In this document: positions 26,990 to 36,727 of the stretch, one piece after another
How the letters are laid out: each line of letters begins with the position of its first letter
How positions within the stretch are numbered: the stretch's first letter is position 1
Assembly (NCBI GenBank): GCA_021784595.1
Contig: JAJYHT010000002.1
Coordinates: forward strand, 1 to 64,000
DNA from: Bacillota bacterium
Lineage (GTDB): Bacteria; Bacillota; Sulfobacillia; Sulfobacillales; Sulfobacillaceae
Direction of reading: 5' to 3'
Length of the DNA: 64,000 nucleotides
Notes under the pieces: model-generated
Databases searched by the model: none
What the model was told of the DNA's origin: nothing
What the model saw: only the letters and a program-made list of their open reading frames with translations
Translations under genes and position numbers: made by a program

Positions 26990-27850
26990 CCGCCATGAAA
27001 ATGGGGTCGAAGGCGGGATGAAACAAGGGATCCAAGGCAATGTGGCGCTGACTCTGCGGACCAGTGCACGGATTCCAGCAACCGGACCACTTCGTGCCCA
27101 GTCGGATGTGTCAACACGCGGCGGGACGGCGGGGGAATGGGTACGCCCGACCGACGGTGCACGGTTTTTTCGAAAATCGTCGTGCCGGCACTATACACCA
27201 ACCCGACTGCCCCCTGTCTTGCCGTCGTTGCACGGTGGCCTCGGCGACACAGGCAAATCGCTCTGGCTGCAGAACCTGGGCTGCACGTTCCCATGGCGGT
27301 GCGGGATCGATAATGTCTCGATCCAAGGTATGTGTACGCCGCCGATCGGTAGACGACCAAAGCGTACGGACGGCCTGCAATCTCCCCCATGTGTTCCGAC
27401 GCCCAATAATTGCGCCGCGTCTGTCAATGTCCCCAGAGGCTGCCATCGATTTACTTCCCGCGCGGCTTGTTTGACCGTGGCGACAATGCCAAATGTCTGC
27501 GGGCACCGGGAGACAAAACGGATCTGTTGTCGGTCTCAGCATTTCGGCATTGAGCAGATCCAGGATGAGCGCCAAAAGGCGTTCCCCGGATGAAATCCGA
27601 CATTGATCCGGATCCCATGAGACCCATGCGATTGATCAAATCCACGAGGCCGATGCCATCGGCCAAGTGGCGAAAAGTGGCCAGACCATTTGCGATTGCC
27701 CTCACGAGATGTTGAGCTGGCGGCACAATCGCCAAACCTTGGGTTAAGCGTCCTTTTCTTTTCCTCCAGTGCAGGGGCGGGAAATCTTATCCAGGCAGAC
27801 GGGCGCATAGCGCTGGGTGGCGAAGAACTACGATTCGCGGGCAATGGGTT
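26990..27850 (-). pseudogene. Degraded transposase (IS1634/IS4-like)
   Basis: No single long frame, but pieces in three minus-strand frames read like one transposase: LADGIGLVDLINRMG near 27650, then LALILDLLNAE near 27560, GEIAGRPYALVVYRS near 27370 and DPAPPWERAAQVLQPERFAC near 27280. The order fits the start of an IS1634-type transposase and the frames shift repeatedly. I could not find terminal inverted repeats. The 221-residue plus-strand frame over the same DNA is a shadow. Confidence 0.45.
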
Positions 27851-28077
27851 CAACTAGACCACACTGAGATCACCGCTGAATCCGCCTTCTCGTCCGAGAG
27901 GGATGGACTTTTCGCGTGCTTTGTTGGAAATGGTATAAGGCGATTCGGTTTATACCCAGGGTTGACTGAGGGAAGTTACCTTTATTTGATGGTTTTCAGA
28001 ATGAACGAATTTTGACGAAAACGAAAGATATTTTGTTTCCGCCAGACTTCATTCTCATAGAGAACAAAAATTTAGAC

Positions 28078-28106
28078 TTGTCGTACGTAATATTAAATAT
28101 GATAAT
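28078..28106 (+). promoter_or_regulatory. Promoter of the molybdenum hydroxylase operon
   Basis: TTGTCG at 28078-28083, a 17-base spacer and GATAAT at 28101-28106: four and five of six matches to sigma-A boxes. It lies about 70 bases in front of the first gene. Confidence 0.55.
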
Positions 28107-28111
28107 ACGTA
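28084..28111. promoter_or_regulatory. Palindromic operator over spacer and -10
   Basis: A 28-base imperfect palindrome with arms TACGTAATAT and ATAATACGTA (9 of 10 pairs symmetric). It fills the spacer and the -10 box exactly, which is the place for a repressor. The PaaX-like regulator at the end of the operon is a candidate binder. Confidence 0.6.
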
Positions 28112-28172
28112 TTGCACACGCATAGAGAAAATATGTACAATATTGGTGGACCGAATAAAAGGAGAGCGAGCG

Positions 28173-29069
28173 ATGAAATTCCCCCCCATCCGTTATCTTC
28201 GACCCTCGGCTCTGCCGCAGGCATTGGACGATTTAAAGCAGCATGATGGGTCGATTAAAGTGCTAGCTGGCGGCCAAAGCCTATTCCCGTTGATGGCCAT
28301 GAGATTAACCGAACCTGAAATCATTTTGGACATTAATGCGCTCGATGAGTTAAAAGAGATTCGGGATATGGGGGATTGCCTGGCAATTGGAGCCCTAATC
28401 CGCCACCAACAGCTGATCGAGGATGTGACAATCCAACAACAAACGCCTGTCCTGTCGCTGGTGGCCAGACATATTGGACATTTGGCTATCCGCTGTCGCG
28501 GTACCATCGGAGGCTCTCTGGTGCATAGCGACCCCTCGGCCGAACTGCCTTTGGCTATCTGTGCGCTGGATGGCGAGCTTATTGTGCAATCGGCCGATGA
28601 AACTAAAGTCGTACCGGCTGAAGAATTTTTCCTTTCTTATTTAACTAGCGCGGTGGCGGCAAACGAGATGCTGACCACTATTAGAGTGCCTAAAATGGCT
28701 AACCAGACCAAAATAGCGTTCGACGAAGTGGCATCGAGGGCAGGAGATTTTGCGCTGGTGTCAGTGTTGGCCATTGTGACGTTTAGAGACGATGGCGCTA
28801 TTCAACGCGCTCGGTTGGCGATCGGCGGGGTGTCTGATGTTCCATTTCGCGCCCGCGATGCCGAATTGCTCATGAATGATGCGGCGCTGACGCCGGAGTT
28901 GGTTACCCGAGTGGCTAGGACTGTGAGCGAGGCGATTGAGCCTGTAGGAGACCTGCATGCCTCTGCCGATTTTCGCCGCCATTTAGCGCGTGTGTTAACC
29001 GGGCGAGTGCTAAACAAAGTTATTGCGGGAGCTAAAGGAGATCTGTCATGGAACCCATCAGTTTGGTAA
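28173..29069 (+). CDS. Molybdenum hydroxylase, FAD-binding medium subunit (CoxM/XdhB type)
   Basis: A 298-residue FAD subunit. AGGQSLFPLMAMRL and RGTIGGSLVHSDPSAELP are the two FAD-binding motifs of the CO dehydrogenase/xanthine dehydrogenase family. ATG 28173 follows AAAGGAGAG, preferred to the upstream in-frame start. It passes electrons from the iron-sulfur subunit to an acceptor. First gene of the operon; overlaps the [2Fe-2S] subunit by 22 bases. Confidence 0.93.
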   Translation: MKFPPIRYLRPSALPQALDDLKQHDGSIKVLAGGQSLFPLMAMRLTEPEIILDINALDELKEIRDMGDCLAIGALIRHQQLIEDVTIQQQTPVLSLVARHIGHLAIRCRGTIGGSLVHSDPSAELPLAICALDGELIVQSADETKVVPAEEFFLSYLTSAVAANEMLTTIRVPKMANQTKIAFDEVASRAGDFALVSVLAIVTFRDDGAIQRARLAIGGVSDVPFRARDAELLMNDAALTPELVTRVARTVSEAIEPVGDLHASADFRRHLARVLTGRVLNKVIAGAKGDLSWNPSVW

Positions 29070-29536
29070 TGGTAGACGTTTTGGTCAATGGCCATCGTGA
29101 ACAGCACCAGGTACAGGCACGACAGAGTTTAGCCGATTTCCTTCGGGACCAATTAGGACTTTTGGGTACGCATATCGGATGTGAGCATGGAGTGTGCGGT
29201 GCCTGTACCGTGCTGATTGACGGCGAACCAGTCCGCAGCTGTCTGTCGTTGGCCGCATCCGTTTCAGGTCACGAGGTGGTAACTATTGAAGGATTGAAGG
29301 ACTTACCCTGGGGACAACGTTTGCAAAAGGCATTTTTGGAACATCATGCCTTGCAGTGCGGATTTTGCACACCCGGCATATTGACGACCATGACATATTT
29401 TGCGACTCGCCATCCCAAAGCAACCGAAGCCGACTTTCGGGACGCACTATCCGGCAACCTGTGCCGCTGCACGGGATACCAAAGTATTGTCACCGCGGTG
29501 GTTTCAGCGGTTTCATCGGAACACAACGATGCATAA
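29048..29536 (+). CDS. Molybdenum hydroxylase, [2Fe-2S] small subunit (CoxS/XdhC type)
   Basis: A 162-residue iron-sulfur subunit. The plant-type cluster ligands are in CEHGVCGACTVLIDG plus the Cys of VRSC; the second, C-terminal cluster is in CGFCTPG and LCRCTGY. It links the molybdenum centre to FAD. ATG 29048 follows AAAGGAGATC. The large subunit does not follow directly; an MBL hydrolase gene lies between. Confidence 0.95.
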   Translation: MEPISLVMVDVLVNGHREQHQVQARQSLADFLRDQLGLLGTHIGCEHGVCGACTVLIDGEPVRSCLSLAASVSGHEVVTIEGLKDLPWGQRLQKAFLEHHALQCGFCTPGILTTMTYFATRHPKATEADFRDALSGNLCRCTGYQSIVTAVVSAVSSEHNDA

Positions 29537-29579
29537 AGCCGTGAGCCGCACTAACCTGAATTGTTAAGGGGGATTTTCT

Positions 29580-30557
29580 TTGAAATTAACCGTTGATGAC
29601 ATCAAATTGCTGCAAGTGCCTGTGCCCTATCCTGTGCGTGCCACCAACTGTTACTTGATGCCCGGTGCGGATGGGTGGGACCTAATCGACACCGGAGCTC
29701 ATACCAAAGAAGCTGAGGACGTATGGCAAAAGGCGCTGGATCAGTACGGCATTAAACCTGGCATGCTGCGCAACATTTACATCACGCATTACCATCCGGA
29801 CCATATTGGCATGGCGGGGTGGCTATTGGACCAGGTCGGCGGTGCCATCTACATGCATCGGGTGGAAGCGCAGTGGGTTCCCCAAGTGTGGGCGCCCGCT
29901 ATGCCTCAGGCGATTGCAGTGGCCGACGAGTTCCGACGCAATGGCATGAGCGAGCAATGGGCAGGTGCTATCGAAACACAATTCGGTGAGCAGTTCTTAG
30001 ATGTCAGTCCATTGCCCGAACACATCGAACTGCTGGAAGACGGGGACTTGGTCGATTATGGCGACGCTGAACTGCGGGTGGTCTGGACGCCGGGACATTC
30101 CGACGGGCATATGTGCTTATGGCAAGAAGACATTCAGACGGTGTTCACCGGAGACCATATTTTAACCAAAATTACGCCCAATATTGGGCTGTGGCCGGGC
30201 TGCCAACCAGATCCTCTAGATTTGTTCCTAGCCTCTTTGGAGAAGATTCAGCGTTTGTCTGCTGAACACTATTTACCAGGACATGGTCGGTCGTTCTCGC
30301 GTGACGATCATCGCATCGAAGAATTGCTGGCCCATCATCAAGAACGTTTGGATCTAGTGGAGGGTTTAGCATCTGAGCCAAAAACAGGATTTGAAGTGTG
30401 CGTCAGCTTGTTTGGAACCAAATTGAGCGCGCACCAAATGCGGTTTGCGATGGCGGAAACTCTTTCCCATTTAGAGCGGCTGCGGCAATTGGGACGCGTA
30501 TCCGTGGTCGACGATGGGACTGTGGTGCGTTATTGCACGACGCGTTTGGGCTCATAG
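29580..30557 (+). CDS. Metallo-beta-lactamase-fold hydrolase
   Basis: A 325-residue MBL protein. Zinc ligands are visible in THYHPDHIG (HxHxDH), TPGHSDGH and FTGDH, with a late PGHG histidine. The C-terminal 70 residues look like the winged-helix tail of the hydroxyacylglutathione hydrolase/LACTB2 type (GFEVCVSLFG, then LSHLERLRQLGRVS). It may hydrolyse a CoA thioester or lactone of the pathway. TTG 29580 follows AAGGGGGA. Its place between the [2Fe-2S] and the molybdenum subunit genes is unusual. Confidence 0.85.
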   Translation: MKLTVDDIKLLQVPVPYPVRATNCYLMPGADGWDLIDTGAHTKEAEDVWQKALDQYGIKPGMLRNIYITHYHPDHIGMAGWLLDQVGGAIYMHRVEAQWVPQVWAPAMPQAIAVADEFRRNGMSEQWAGAIETQFGEQFLDVSPLPEHIELLEDGDLVDYGDAELRVVWTPGHSDGHMCLWQEDIQTVFTGDHILTKITPNIGLWPGCQPDPLDLFLASLEKIQRLSAEHYLPGHGRSFSRDDHRIEELLAHHQERLDLVEGLASEPKTGFEVCVSLFGTKLSAHQMRFAMAETLSHLERLRQLGRVSVVDDGTVVRYCTTRLGS

Positions 30558-30581
30558 AAAACACCAGCCAGGGGGCAATGT

Positions 30582-33035
30582 GTGGTGACGACATCAGCAA
30601 CAGAAAATTCTCAATGGACTGGGACCTCCGTGCCGCGCAAAGAGGACATCCGACTCCTTTCGGGCCAGGGTCAATTCATGGCGGATGTCGCGACGCGAGC
30701 CGGAACCCGGCAAGCCGCAATCTTGCGCAGCCCGCACGCTCATGCGCGAATAGGCGCCATCAATGTCGACGCCGCGCTGAAGTGTAGAGGCGTTTTGGCT
30801 GTGGTCACCGGGAACGACATATTGGCAGCCGGTGCGCGTCCGCTGGCGGTAGCCGCTCCAGTACCCGCCGATTATTATCCCATTGCGACAGACAAAGTGC
30901 GTTATGTTGGCGAACCGGTAGCGGTGGTGGTGGCGCGCACACGCGCCGAAGCCGAGGATGCGGCTGCCAAAATTGTGGTGCAATATCTGCCCTTGCCGCC
31001 GGTGGTAGCCATAGAAGACGCTCTGAATCCGGATTCACCAGTGCTGCACGACACTCTGGGACACAATGTGGCGGTCAACCGCCGACTTCGTTATGGGGAT
31101 CCTGACCAAGCTTTTGCCGCTGCCGATCATGTAATTGCTGGCCGCTACTGGTATCCCAAAGTGACTTCTACCCCGATTGAAACGTATGGCGTGATTGCCG
31201 AATGGGGTGAGGGCGGCGCTGTCACGATATGGGCTAATTTCCAGGGACCGTTTAGCATGCATCCCGTGATGGCGAGGGCTCTTGGGATAGACCAGAATCA
31301 ACTGCGGGTTATTGTGCCGCCCGATATCGGTGGGGCGTTTGGCATCAAAATCAGCATTTACCCCTACATGGTCCTGATGGCTCTAGTAGCCAAGTGTGTC
31401 GGCACTCCGGTTCGGTGGATCGAGGATCGGTTGGAAGCTTTAGCTGCTAGCTCGAGCGGCACCGACCGCCTAACAGATTTAACAGCAGCGGTCAGCGACA
31501 CCGGGGAGGTTTTAGCCTGGCGGATGCGGCTAGTGGACAATGTGGGCGCCTATATTCGCGCTCCCGAGCCCGGGTGCCTGTTTCGGGCCACCGGCAATCT
31601 GGTGAGCGGTTACAAGACACAACATCTCGATGTCGAAGCGATAGCCGTGATGACCAATAAATGTCCCACGGGCCCCAACCGAGGATACGGAGTGTCGGCA
31701 CTGTACTTTGCCATGGAACGCCATATGGATAAGATTGCCGCTCAACTAGGCAAGGATCCAGCTGACATTCGGAGAATTAATCTGATCTCGGCAGATCGTA
31801 TGCCATATCGCACGCCTTCAGGGGGCTATTATGATTCGGGTGACTATCCAGCAACCCTGGAACGTGCCTTGGTGCGGGCGGGATATGACGCGCTGCGTCA
31901 AGAGCAGCTGTCCGCGCGCAAGGAAGGTCGGCTGTTTGGCATCGGCATTGCGGTTGGGGTGGATCCTTCGGTTTCCAATATGGGATACATTGATATTGTT
32001 GAACCCAAAGAGAATCGCCAGCTTCATCGTTCCAAAAGCGGCGCTGGACAGGCAGCTCATGTCCAAGTGGATGCTGGCGGGGGTGTCACGATTACCCTTA
32101 GCACCTGTGCCCAAGGGCAAGGACACGAAACCGTAGCGTCCCAAGTGGCGGCAGACGTCCTCGGGGTGCATCCCAAAGACATTCGGGTGATTGGTGGCAT
32201 GGATTCATCCACCCGTGACTGGACGATTGCGACTGGCGCCTATTCCAGCCGATTTGCAGCCACCGGGGCCGTGGCGACTCAGCAAGCTGCCCAAACAATC
32301 CAAGACAAGCTGCTTGATATTGCTAGCCATGTGCTAGAGGCCGACCGCGCTGATATTGAATGGATTAAAGGTACAGCGCAAGTTAAAGGAGTACCCTCGC
32401 GTGCGTTGAGTTTACGCCAATTGGCCGGACTCGCTCACTGGGACGTCGCCTCACTGCCTTCTGAAATGGAACCCGGATTGTCTGCTCAAGCCTATTTCAC
32501 ACCGCCTACGCTAAGAGAATCGCTGGACCAGGAGGACCGTGTCAACTCCTCCGGTACTTATGGATTTATGGCCGATGTGGTTGCGGTCGAAGTGGATCCG
32601 GGGACATTTGCTGTGAAGGTATACCGGTACGCCACGGTCCATGATATTGGCAAAGTACTTAACCCTGCAATCGTGGAGGGACAGATTTATGGGGCCACAT
32701 TACATGGCATCGGTGCTGCTCTATTGGAAGAGATGGTGTATGACGACCAGGGACAATTGATCACCGGGACATTGATGGATTATTTGGTGCCGTCAGCGAC
32801 TGATGCGCCCAGTTTAATCATTGACCATATGGAGTACACCCCAGGCTCCTCCCTTACTACGCCGCTCGGAGCCAAAGGAGTTGGGGAGAGCAGCACCGAA
32901 ACGGCGCCTGCAGCTTTGGCTAATGCGGTGGCCGATGCCTTAGGCATCGACATCAATCAGCTTCCAATGACACCGAGTCGTTTGTTTGATTGGTATCGCA
33001 AGACAGAACCGACATCCCCTCAGGAGGTGCAGTGA
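30582..33035 (+). CDS. Molybdenum hydroxylase, molybdopterin-binding large subunit (CoxL/XdhA type)
   Basis: An 817-residue large subunit. Domain a/b hammerhead at about 20-130 (RKEDIRLLSGQGQF, RSPHAHARI), then the Mo-cofactor domains with PDIGGAFGIK, GPNRGYGVSALYFAMER, GQGHETVASQVAADVLG and the base Glu in GAKGVGESSTETAPAALANA. The loop PNRGYG lacks the AYRCSFR signature of true form I CO dehydrogenase, so this is a hydroxylase for another substrate. An unusual feature is a lysine-rich insert near residue 475 (VEPKENRQLHRSKSGAGQ). Starts at GTG 30582 (or 30585). Confidence 0.92.
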   Translation: MVTTSATENSQWTGTSVPRKEDIRLLSGQGQFMADVATRAGTRQAAILRSPHAHARIGAINVDAALKCRGVLAVVTGNDILAAGARPLAVAAPVPADYYPIATDKVRYVGEPVAVVVARTRAEAEDAAAKIVVQYLPLPPVVAIEDALNPDSPVLHDTLGHNVAVNRRLRYGDPDQAFAAADHVIAGRYWYPKVTSTPIETYGVIAEWGEGGAVTIWANFQGPFSMHPVMARALGIDQNQLRVIVPPDIGGAFGIKISIYPYMVLMALVAKCVGTPVRWIEDRLEALAASSSGTDRLTDLTAAVSDTGEVLAWRMRLVDNVGAYIRAPEPGCLFRATGNLVSGYKTQHLDVEAIAVMTNKCPTGPNRGYGVSALYFAMERHMDKIAAQLGKDPADIRRINLISADRMPYRTPSGGYYDSGDYPATLERALVRAGYDALRQEQLSARKEGRLFGIGIAVGVDPSVSNMGYIDIVEPKENRQLHRSKSGAGQAAHVQVDAGGGVTITLSTCAQGQGHETVASQVAADVLGVHPKDIRVIGGMDSSTRDWTIATGAYSSRFAATGAVATQQAAQTIQDKLLDIASHVLEADRADIEWIKGTAQVKGVPSRALSLRQLAGLAHWDVASLPSEMEPGLSAQAYFTPPTLRESLDQEDRVNSSGTYGFMADVVAVEVDPGTFAVKVYRYATVHDIGKVLNPAIVEGQIYGATLHGIGAALLEEMVYDDQGQLITGTLMDYLVPSATDAPSLIIDHMEYTPGSSLTTPLGAKGVGESSTETAPAALANAVADALGIDINQLPMTPSRLFDWYRKTEPTSPQEVQ

Positions 33036-33037
33036 AA

Positions 33038-33496
33038 ATGAGTTTTACCGAAAAAATGACTGTTAATGGACGCAATGTGATTATTGAACGACCGACTAGC
33101 CCGATTGAGGTGGATCATGTTGACTCGGCTGGGCTGCAATTGACCGTCATTGATGTGTTTTCCAAAGCATTGATCCCGGACAATTACGACAAGGCGGAAG
33201 GGACGCCCCAAACGTTGTTTATGGCTGATGGTTTGAAGGTTGATCTGTCCAAACGCACTAAACAGGCCATGGGCTTTTGGCACCGCAACTGCGATTATGA
33301 AGAGCTGATTTTCTGTGTTAAGGGATCGATTCACTGGGAAACCGAATTGGGTGAGTTGACTTTACAAGCCGGGCAAATGTTTGTGATTCCGCGCGGTATT
33401 GCTCATCGTTCTATGCCGGGTCAAACCGATACGGAAAACGTCGTGCTAGAGCTTAAGGTTGGAAGCGAACTTCGCCGCGTCATAGCAGGAGCTTAA
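33038..33496 (+). CDS. Cupin-domain protein
   Basis: A small protein of about 152 residues with one cupin: YEELIFCVKGSIHWETELG and MFVIPRGIAHRSMPG with the metal histidines partly changed (no H-x-H pair in motif 1, CDYEE instead). ATG 33038 is spaced 8 bases from AGGAGGTG; GTG 33032 is also in frame and overlaps the upstream stop. The resemblance to homogentisate-dioxygenase-like cupins is weak. Function not assigned. Confidence 0.75.
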   Translation: MSFTEKMTVNGRNVIIERPTSPIEVDHVDSAGLQLTVIDVFSKALIPDNYDKAEGTPQTLFMADGLKVDLSKRTKQAMGFWHRNCDYEELIFCVKGSIHWETELGELTLQAGQMFVIPRGIAHRSMPGQTDTENVVLELKVGSELRRVIAGA

Positions 33497-33514
33497 GGAA
33501 AGGTAGGGATTTCA

Positions 33515-34918
33515 ATGCCCGAACAGGTCACTCTGCTGTTGGTCGATGCCGATTGGATTTTGACGATGGATAGTGAGCGCCGGGTGATTAAACACGGAGC
33601 GGTCGCCATAAACGGCGACAAGATTGTTGCGGTGGGCCCCACGGCTGAAATTGTGCACCAATACCAGGCGCCGGCAGTGAGATCTTTGAAAGGTCGTCTG
33701 GTCATGCCCGGGCTGATAGACGGACACATCCACAGTAGTTTTCAACTAAGCCGAGGTCTGGCCGACGAAGTCGGCAGTCAAAAATTCTTGTTTCAACGCA
33801 TGTATCCTTACGAAGGTTATCTTACTCCGGAGCAGTCCTATTGGTCGACCGCACTGTGTGCGTTGGAAGAATTGCGCCATGGCGTCACCTGTATGATTGA
33901 TCCCGGCAACTATAGCCCAGACGAAACGGTGCAGGCCTTATCAGCTTCCGGGATTCGCGCGGTAATTGCTAAAAGTGCGATGGATATCGCCAAGTCGTCA
34001 TTTGGGTCGCTCCCCGCGACATTCATTGAAACCACCGAAGAAGCATTACAACACAGCGAGGCAGTGGTCAAGAAGTTCCACCAAAGTGAAAACGGACGCA
34101 TCCGTGTCAGTCTTAGTTTTCGCGGCGTCAACAATGCTTCCGACGACTTGATTTCGCGCATGCAGCAAATGGCCCACCATTATCAAATTGGATTTCAGGC
34201 GCATGCCTGTTTTGCCAAGGAGACTCGCGACAGTTCGGTCGGAGGCACCGGATATACCGAGGTCGAACGCTTGCACCGGCTGGGTGTGTTGGGACCAAAT
34301 TTGTTGCTGATTCATATGGGATGGGCTACTCCCGGGGAACTGCTGTTGTTGCGCGATCATGATGTGAAGATTGTCGCGGCGCCGAGTTCAAGCTTTCACA
34401 ATGGGTATGGCAACGTCGCCATGGGCAAAATCCCCGAATTATTAGCCATGGGAGTGTCTGTGGGTTTAGGTTCGGATCATGCTTCATCGGGGGTCGTGGA
34501 TTTGGTTCAAGAAATGCGAATGGTGGCTGGAGGCTATAAAGAGGTGCGAATGGATGCCGCTATCATGTCCCCGGAAACAGTGGTTGAGATGGCGACTCTT
34601 CATGGAGCGCGTTGTGCATGGTGGGAAGACGAGATCGGGTCCTTAGTTCCTGGAAAGAAAGCAGATTTGGCTATTTTTGACACAAGACGTCCCGAGTGGC
34701 AGCCCCTTTATAATCCGGTTGCCAACCTGGTGTATAGCGCCACCGGGTCAAGCGTGGACATGGTATTGGTCAATGGTCGCATTGTGGTCGACCAGGGCCG
34801 TGTATTAACTCTCAATGCCGATGACATCTACGACAACGTCGAACGGGTAATGCCCAAGATTTTGGAACAAACCGGACTCGCTGGGCTGGCCAAATCGCGG
34901 TGGCCAATTTCCGGATAG
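33515..34918 (+). CDS. Amidohydrolase of the ATZ/TRZ-SsnA deaminase type
   Basis: A 467-residue metal-dependent hydrolase with the urease-like fold: MPGLIDGHIHSS supplies the first metal ligands, QAHACFAKE and LIHMGW follow, and GLGSDHASSG gives the catalytic Asp. The C-terminal part closes the beta sandwich (VPGKKADLAIFD, LVNGRIVVDQGRV). Relatives deaminate or dechlorinate N-heterocycles and purines (TrzN, AtzB, guanine or 8-oxoguanine deaminase). Together with the molybdenum hydroxylase it suggests an N-heterocyclic substrate (inference). ATG 33515 follows AAGGAAAGGTAGGG. Confidence 0.86.
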   Translation: MPEQVTLLLVDADWILTMDSERRVIKHGAVAINGDKIVAVGPTAEIVHQYQAPAVRSLKGRLVMPGLIDGHIHSSFQLSRGLADEVGSQKFLFQRMYPYEGYLTPEQSYWSTALCALEELRHGVTCMIDPGNYSPDETVQALSASGIRAVIAKSAMDIAKSSFGSLPATFIETTEEALQHSEAVVKKFHQSENGRIRVSLSFRGVNNASDDLISRMQQMAHHYQIGFQAHACFAKETRDSSVGGTGYTEVERLHRLGVLGPNLLLIHMGWATPGELLLLRDHDVKIVAAPSSSFHNGYGNVAMGKIPELLAMGVSVGLGSDHASSGVVDLVQEMRMVAGGYKEVRMDAAIMSPETVVEMATLHGARCAWWEDEIGSLVPGKKADLAIFDTRRPEWQPLYNPVANLVYSATGSSVDMVLVNGRIVVDQGRVLTLNADDIYDNVERVMPKILEQTGLAGLAKSRWPISG

Positions 34919-34976
34919 GATTCTGCTAGGGACTTTAAACAGTGAGGCACATTAGAGCTTTTTAGGGGGGATCTCA

Positions 34977-36626
34977 TTGCAACCGTTCACTTTCCGCCCT
35001 CTGGGGCAGGGATTTGCCAAGGTGTATGGACCCGACTGGACTAATTGGCGGGATCCCGAACTGCTAAATCCCTTCAATCCTACGGCACGCCTTTTAGATC
35101 GGCATGCTGACAGTGCCGTGTCTGACAAGCCTGCACTGATTGCGGATGGCACTTACGTATCCTATCGCATGTTGCGCGATGTGGTCTGTCAGGCCAGTCA
35201 GGCATTGACCCGGAGCGGTATCGAGATCAATCAGCGGGTGCTGTTTTTTGGCACAGACAGTTTAGAGTATTTATCAGCGTGGCTGGGCGCAATCCGTGCG
35301 GGCATTGTACCTGTGGTCATTTCGGATTTGTTTAAGGCCCACAATCTGGAGTACTTTCTTCAAGACCTGGAAGCTTCCGCTTTGTTTATTGATGCCGAGA
35401 ATGTGCCAAAGCTATTGGAGATCAAGTCGACCCTGCCCAAAAGCCTCAGCCATGTATTTGTGCGCGGACGCCATGCGGGAGGACTAATTCAGGTGCCGAT
35501 GTCAAACTGGAACGATTTGTTAGCACAACAATCCACAACTTTTGAGGCGGTGCTGCGCAATTGTGACGATATCTGCTACATGTTTTATTCTGGCGGCACT
35601 ACTGGCACTCCTAAAGGAATATGCCATCTGGCCCGCGACTTTGAGCTGGTCCCGTCGCGCCATGGCGCGTATTGGCACTATGAAAAGGACGATGTGGTGT
35701 ATGCTACGTCGAAAAAGTACTTTACTCATGGGTTATGGCCCGGGGTATTGATTCCTCTTTATCATGGCGCGACTTCAGTCATCCACCGGGAACCTGCCTC
35801 CCCAGACCGGGTGCTTGATACCTTAGAGCGTTATCAGGTAACCAAGTGGATCACGGTTCCCACTGCCATCAAAGGAGTCCTAGCACGATGGGGGAGTGAG
35901 TCGGGCGCTATCAATCTGCCCGCTTTAAAGATGGCGGTGTCGGCATCGGAAAAGATGCCTCCCGAATTATTCGAGCGATTTCACCAAGTTTTTGGTCTAG
36001 AGGTACTCGATTCGATAGGAAGCTCTGAAATCACTTACGAGTGGATTGCCAATCGCCCAGAAGAATTCAAGCGAGGAAGCTTGGGCAAGCCGGTCTTTGG
36101 GTGCGATGTTCGGCTGGTCTCGCCTGATGGCCAGGAGATTGACCGGCCCTATGAGCCCGGTGAGGCGTGGGTGAAGAGTGCGACGAGCCCCCTATTTTAT
36201 TGGAGAAAATTCGAAAAGTCGCAAGAAACGTTTATTGGGTCTTGGACCAGAACGAAAGACTCTCTTTATTTTGACGATGAGGGATTTTTCTGGTTCGCCG
36301 GCAGAGTCGATGATCTTTTTAAAGTTCATGGTTTGTGGGTGTCACCGGTAGAGGTGGAGGCCGCAGTGACAGAGCATCCGGCTGTGCTGGAAGCGGCAGT
36401 GACGCCATGGGAAACCTCGCAGGGAACTGAAGTCAAAGTGTGGGTAGTGTTAAGACCGGGTTACACTCCCTCGGACGACTTGACCCAACAAATCTGCAAG
36501 AACGTGAGGAAAATTGGCGGGTATAAGGTTCCCAATCAATGTGAGTATTTAGAGCAGTTGCCGCGTACGCCATTGCTTAAAATTGACCGCCGCGCATTGC
36601 GCCACTTGGCAGAAGACGGGTCCTGA
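34977..36626 (+). CDS. Acyl-CoA ligase, benzoate-CoA-ligase-like (AMP-forming)
   Basis: A 549-residue ANL enzyme. YSGGTTGTPKG is the ATP motif, SIGSSEITYEW the A5 region, DEGFFWFAGRVDDLFKVHG the hinge with Asp/Arg, and the catalytic lysine lies in TPLLKIDRRALR. The sequence pattern is that of benzoate- and aryl-CoA ligases. It would activate an aromatic or heterocyclic acid to its CoA ester. TTG 34977 follows TTAGGGGGG. It sits directly before the PaaX-like regulator. Confidence 0.88.
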   Translation: MQPFTFRPLGQGFAKVYGPDWTNWRDPELLNPFNPTARLLDRHADSAVSDKPALIADGTYVSYRMLRDVVCQASQALTRSGIEINQRVLFFGTDSLEYLSAWLGAIRAGIVPVVISDLFKAHNLEYFLQDLEASALFIDAENVPKLLEIKSTLPKSLSHVFVRGRHAGGLIQVPMSNWNDLLAQQSTTFEAVLRNCDDICYMFYSGGTTGTPKGICHLARDFELVPSRHGAYWHYEKDDVVYATSKKYFTHGLWPGVLIPLYHGATSVIHREPASPDRVLDTLERYQVTKWITVPTAIKGVLARWGSESGAINLPALKMAVSASEKMPPELFERFHQVFGLEVLDSIGSSEITYEWIANRPEEFKRGSLGKPVFGCDVRLVSPDGQEIDRPYEPGEAWVKSATSPLFYWRKFEKSQETFIGSWTRTKDSLYFDDEGFFWFAGRVDDLFKVHGLWVSPVEVEAAVTEHPAVLEAAVTPWETSQGTEVKVWVVLRPGYTPSDDLTQQICKNVRKIGGYKVPNQCEYLEQLPRTPLLKIDRRALRHLAEDGS

Positions 36627-36727
36627 AGTGCGGGTAAAATAAACTGATGTCTTCCCAATCCTAGCGTGGCAGTGTACCCTAGGAAAGACTAGGCAGGACC
36701 AGTTCAAGATCTTTGGGAGGCACAGCG

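Noticed and set aside
26928-27593. Plus-strand frame of 221 codons
   Set aside because: No family features, very odd composition, and the minus strand carries transposase-like pieces in several frames; I regard it as a shadow.
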